Below are positions 4,938 through 6,774 of a stretch of DNA of 6,774 nt, piece by piece; positions within the stretch are counted from its first letter, which is position 1, and the number at the start of each line of letters is the position of its first letter. The stretch is from Nitrospirota bacterium. GTDB lineage: Bacteria > Nitrospirota > Thermodesulfovibrionia > Thermodesulfovibrionales > UBA6898. The notes under the pieces are model-generated. The model was given only the letters and a program-made list of their open reading frames with translations. It did not search any database and was not told the DNA's origin. The position numbers and the translations under genes were made by a program. The stretch is taken from contig JAOUFP010000160.1 in the NCBI GenBank assembly GCA_029858145.1, forward strand, positions 1 through 6,774, in the 5' to 3' direction.

Positions 4938-6638
4938 CTAAACCGCCTTTACCCTGACGATATCTTTCCGCGTCCTGTCATGCATGTGGATCGCACAGGC
5001 AAGGCAGGGATCGAATGAATGGACTGTCCTCAGGACTTCCAGCGGTTTCTCCGGATCAGCCACAGGATTCCCGATAAGGGCAGCCTCATACGGACCCAGC
5101 GCATCCTGGCTGTTTCTCGGACCGGCATTCCAAGTCGAAGGCACCACCGCCTGATAGTTCTTTATCTTGCCGTCATTGATCACAATCCAGTGGGAAAGTA
5201 TGCCTCTCGGCGCCTCATGGAATCCAAAGCCCCTCTGCTCTCCCTTTGGAAAGACAGGCTGGTTGAATGTCGTAACATCACCCTTCCCTATATTGTCTAT
5301 AAGGGCCTGCCATTGTGACTTCAAGGTATCATAGAGCACCGCGCAGCGAACAGAGCGCGCGCCGATTCGTCCGATGGTTGAATGCAGGGCCCCCACCCCT
5401 ACCTTCGAGCCGACAAGGGCGCTTATGGTATCAAGGACCTTGTGTGTATACTTCTTTGTCGGCTCATGGCCTGCGGCGTACATGCAGAGGACATTGGCAA
5501 GCGGACCAACCTGCGCGGGCTGGCCCTTAAAGGTCGGCGATTTTACCCACGAATACTTTCCGTTGTCCTGGAAATCCGTATACTTCGGCACGGTATCTTC
5601 TTCCCATGGATGGCGGTCCCAGTTTCCGTCGTACCAGGAGTGCTTGATGCTCTCCTTTACATTGTCCCTGAAGAAGGGGTCTGTGTAGCTCTTGATAGGC
5701 GTAAATTTGCTCACATCCCCACCCGGAATATACCCGCCCGGAAGAGCGAATACAGTCCCTTTTGTATCCATAGGCATATCAGGGGCGGAAAGGTAGTTCA
5801 TAACCCCGGAGCCATGCTTTGTCCAGTCAGCATAAAAGGCGGCAACTGCGGCGGTATCGACGAGAAGCACATTCTCCACAAAATCTCCGACCTTGTCGAT
5901 GAGCGTTTTAATATAATAGAGCCTTTCCATGTTCAGCGTGGACTGGCTGTCAGGATTAATCGCGTTGGCAACCCCGCCCACAGCCACGTTCTGGATATGA
6001 GGGGTCTTGGACCCGAGGATGCTGACCACCTTGTTTATTTCTCTCTGATACTCAAGTGCCTGCAGGTAATGGTGCGCCGCAAGCATATTGACCTCGGGAG
6101 CAAGCTTCATTGCCGGATGTCCCCAGTATCCGCTGCCATATACACCCAGCTGACCTGAGCTGACAAAGGTCTTCAGTTTATCCTGGGAGGCCTTCACCGC
6201 ATCATAGCTGTTCCCTGTCCACGAGGAGAGTTTCTGTCCGAGATTCGCGGTAGCCCGCGCATCCGCCTTGAGCGCGGACACAATATCAACCCAGTCAAGG
6301 GCCGCGAGATGATAAAAATGAACGATATGGTCATGGGTAGCATGCGCCCCCATCATCAGATTTCTTATATACTGGGCGTTCAGGGGAATCTCCATGCCGA
6401 GCGCATTTTCGACCGTACGCACTGAAGCCAGTGCGTGAACTGTCGTTCAAACGCCGCAGAAGCGCTGCGTGAATATCCAGGCGTCACGGGGATCCCGCCC
6501 TTTCAGAATAGTTTCAATCCCCCTCCACATCTGTCCCGATGACCAAGCATTCGTAACCTTGCCGTTGTCGACCTCGCAGTCTATTCGCAGATGTCCTTCT
6601 ATTCTCGTTACAGGATCTACTACAATTCTTTTTGCCAT
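4938..6638 (-). CDS. [NiFe(Se)] hydrogenase large subunit, predicted selenoprotein (TGA = Sec at residue 64)
   Basis: The catalytic large subunit of a group 1-type uptake hydrogenase; 566 residues if the in-frame TGA at 6447-6449 is read through. The N terminus MAKRIVVDPVTRIEGHLRI has the conserved RIEGH (Glu14). Residues 59-68 read RFC61-GV-Sec64-TTVH, so Sec replaces the second cysteine of RxCGxCxxxH, while Cys61 stays. Later landmarks are APRGILSHW and the C-terminal DPC545LAC548AIH551, followed by a 15-residue tail for endopeptidase cleavage after His551. Homology continues without a break on both sides of the TGA in the same frame, and a SECIS-like hairpin follows it. AAGGAG (6645-6650) lies 6 nt before the ATG at 6638. 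Endopeptidase and hypC genes follow; the small subunit is not in the window. A nonsense mutation or sequencing error is the alternative. Automated annotation would split it into an 84- or 63-residue piece and a 494-residue piece. Confidence 0.85.
6410..6446 (-). promoter_or_regulatory. Candidate bacterial SECIS element after the in-frame TGA
   Basis: Immediately 3' of the TGA the message can form a stem-loop. The upper stem is ACGCACTG (6436-6429) with CAGTGCGT (6424-6417), eight perfect pairs, closing a GCUU tetraloop (6428-6425). The lower stem is CGAC (6445-6442) with GTCG (6413-6410), with an internal loop between (AGUUC opposite ACG). The loop starts 18 nt after the TGA and its first base is G. 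This fits the bacterial SECIS rule of a G in the first two loop positions at about 16-37 nt, and the spacing equals that in E. coli fdhF as I recall it. SelB with Sec-tRNA would bind here. selA, selB and selC are not in the window. Confidence 0.75.
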
Positions 6639-6774
6639 ACGTATCTCCTTTGGAATATATTCATAATCCTCCCCGGAACAATTCCAGGCAAATCCCTGCA
6701 AGCGTCAACTTATCTTTCATATACCATAAATACGCATCAGTGCTGTTCTTCAGGGAACAGAGTCAGAGATTTTG
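6639..6774 (-). other. Leader or intergenic region upstream of the large subunit
   Basis: No small-subunit gene body is visible. All three minus-strand frames entering from the edge stop within 13 codons, so at most the last few residues of an upstream gene are present. A weak sigma70-like pair, TTGACG (6708-6703) and TGGAAT (6686-6681) with a 16-bp spacer, could start transcription here. A 6-bp inverted repeat CTGTTC/GAACAG (6743-6760) has no U-tract. A 14-codon frame (6664-6620) with GGGGAGG just ahead overlaps the large-subunit start. Confidence 0.4.
6645..6650 (-). promoter_or_regulatory. Ribosome-binding site deciding the large-subunit start
   Basis: AAGGAG followed by ATACGT and ATG. 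Its position fixes the start at 6638 (MAKRIVVDP) and argues against the longer in-frame TTG at 6701. Confidence 0.85.

Noticed and set aside
4983..5012. Selenocysteine in the C-terminal DPCxxC motif as in classical [NiFeSe] hydrogenases
   Set aside because: Both codons there encode Cys (Cys545 and Cys548); no TGA is present in that motif.
5382..6158. Plus-strand 258-codon reading frame opposite the hydrogenase gene
   Set aside because: A shadow of the large-subunit coding sequence, without its own start signal or domain.
4938..6422. Separate 494-residue protein starting at GTG 6422
   Set aside because: No ribosome-binding site, start lies within the SECIS-like stem, and the product would lack the N-terminal nickel-binding region encoded in frame just upstream.
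6447..6449. Genome-wide reassignment of TGA (to Trp, Gly or Cys)
   Set aside because: TGA ends rny, hypC and the endopeptidase gene at the expected family lengths, so it is a normal stop elsewhere in the window.
6639..6701. N-terminal extension of the hydrogenase large subunit from TTG 6701
   Set aside because: A strong AAGGAG lies correctly before the ATG at 6638, where family homology begins.

Overview
The window looks like a chromosomal segment of an anaerobic, hydrogen-metabolising Gram-negative bacterium of moderate GC content. Desulfobacterota or Nitrospirota-like lineages fit best. This is inferred from a 6S RNA beside the RNase Y gene, a TatA/MobA pair, and a group 1-type respiratory [NiFe] hydrogenase operon. 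I cannot fix the taxon from sequence alone.

Layout. Positions 1-974 hold a leftward operon, mobA > tatA > alr, with alr cut by the window edge. Its genes are packed to 1-nt spacing or an 8-nt overlap. Positions 975-1099 are a divergent intergenic region with a rightward sigma70-like promoter. Positions about 1100-1278 encode a 6S RNA (ssrS), recognised from its nested stems, central bubble and similarity to the E. coli 6S apical domain. Positions 1279-1698 are a non-coding, A-rich stretch with several small inverted repeats and no convincing gene. Next come rny (RNase Y, 1699-3261) and a YmdB-family phosphodiesterase gene (3330-4109), rightward and separated by a perfect 14-bp hairpin. From 4096 to 6638 the genes run leftward: large subunit > maturation endopeptidase (HyaD/HybD type) > HypC. 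The 3' end of hypC overlaps that of the YmdB gene by 14 bp.

Main discovery. The hydrogenase large subunit has an in-frame TGA (6447-6449) exactly where the second cysteine of the N-terminal nickel-binding motif RxCGxC belongs. The protein reads RFCGV-TGA-TTVH and then continues for 502 more residues to an intact C-terminal DPCxxC motif. Directly after the TGA lies a perfect 8-bp stem with a GCUU tetraloop. The loop begins 18 nt past the TGA and starts with G, which are the features of a bacterial SECIS element. The best reading is a selenoprotein with selenocysteine at residue 64, the position of the Ni-Fe bridging cysteine. Well-characterised [NiFeSe] hydrogenases instead carry Sec at the first cysteine of the C-terminal motif, so this may be an unusual class.

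Functional links. HypC and the endopeptidase mature the large subunit beside them. TatA would supply a core component of the folded-protein export system used by periplasmic hydrogenases and molybdoenzymes, and MobA makes the cofactor of the latter. RNase Y, the YmdB phosphodiesterase and 6S RNA form a second, RNA-metabolism block.
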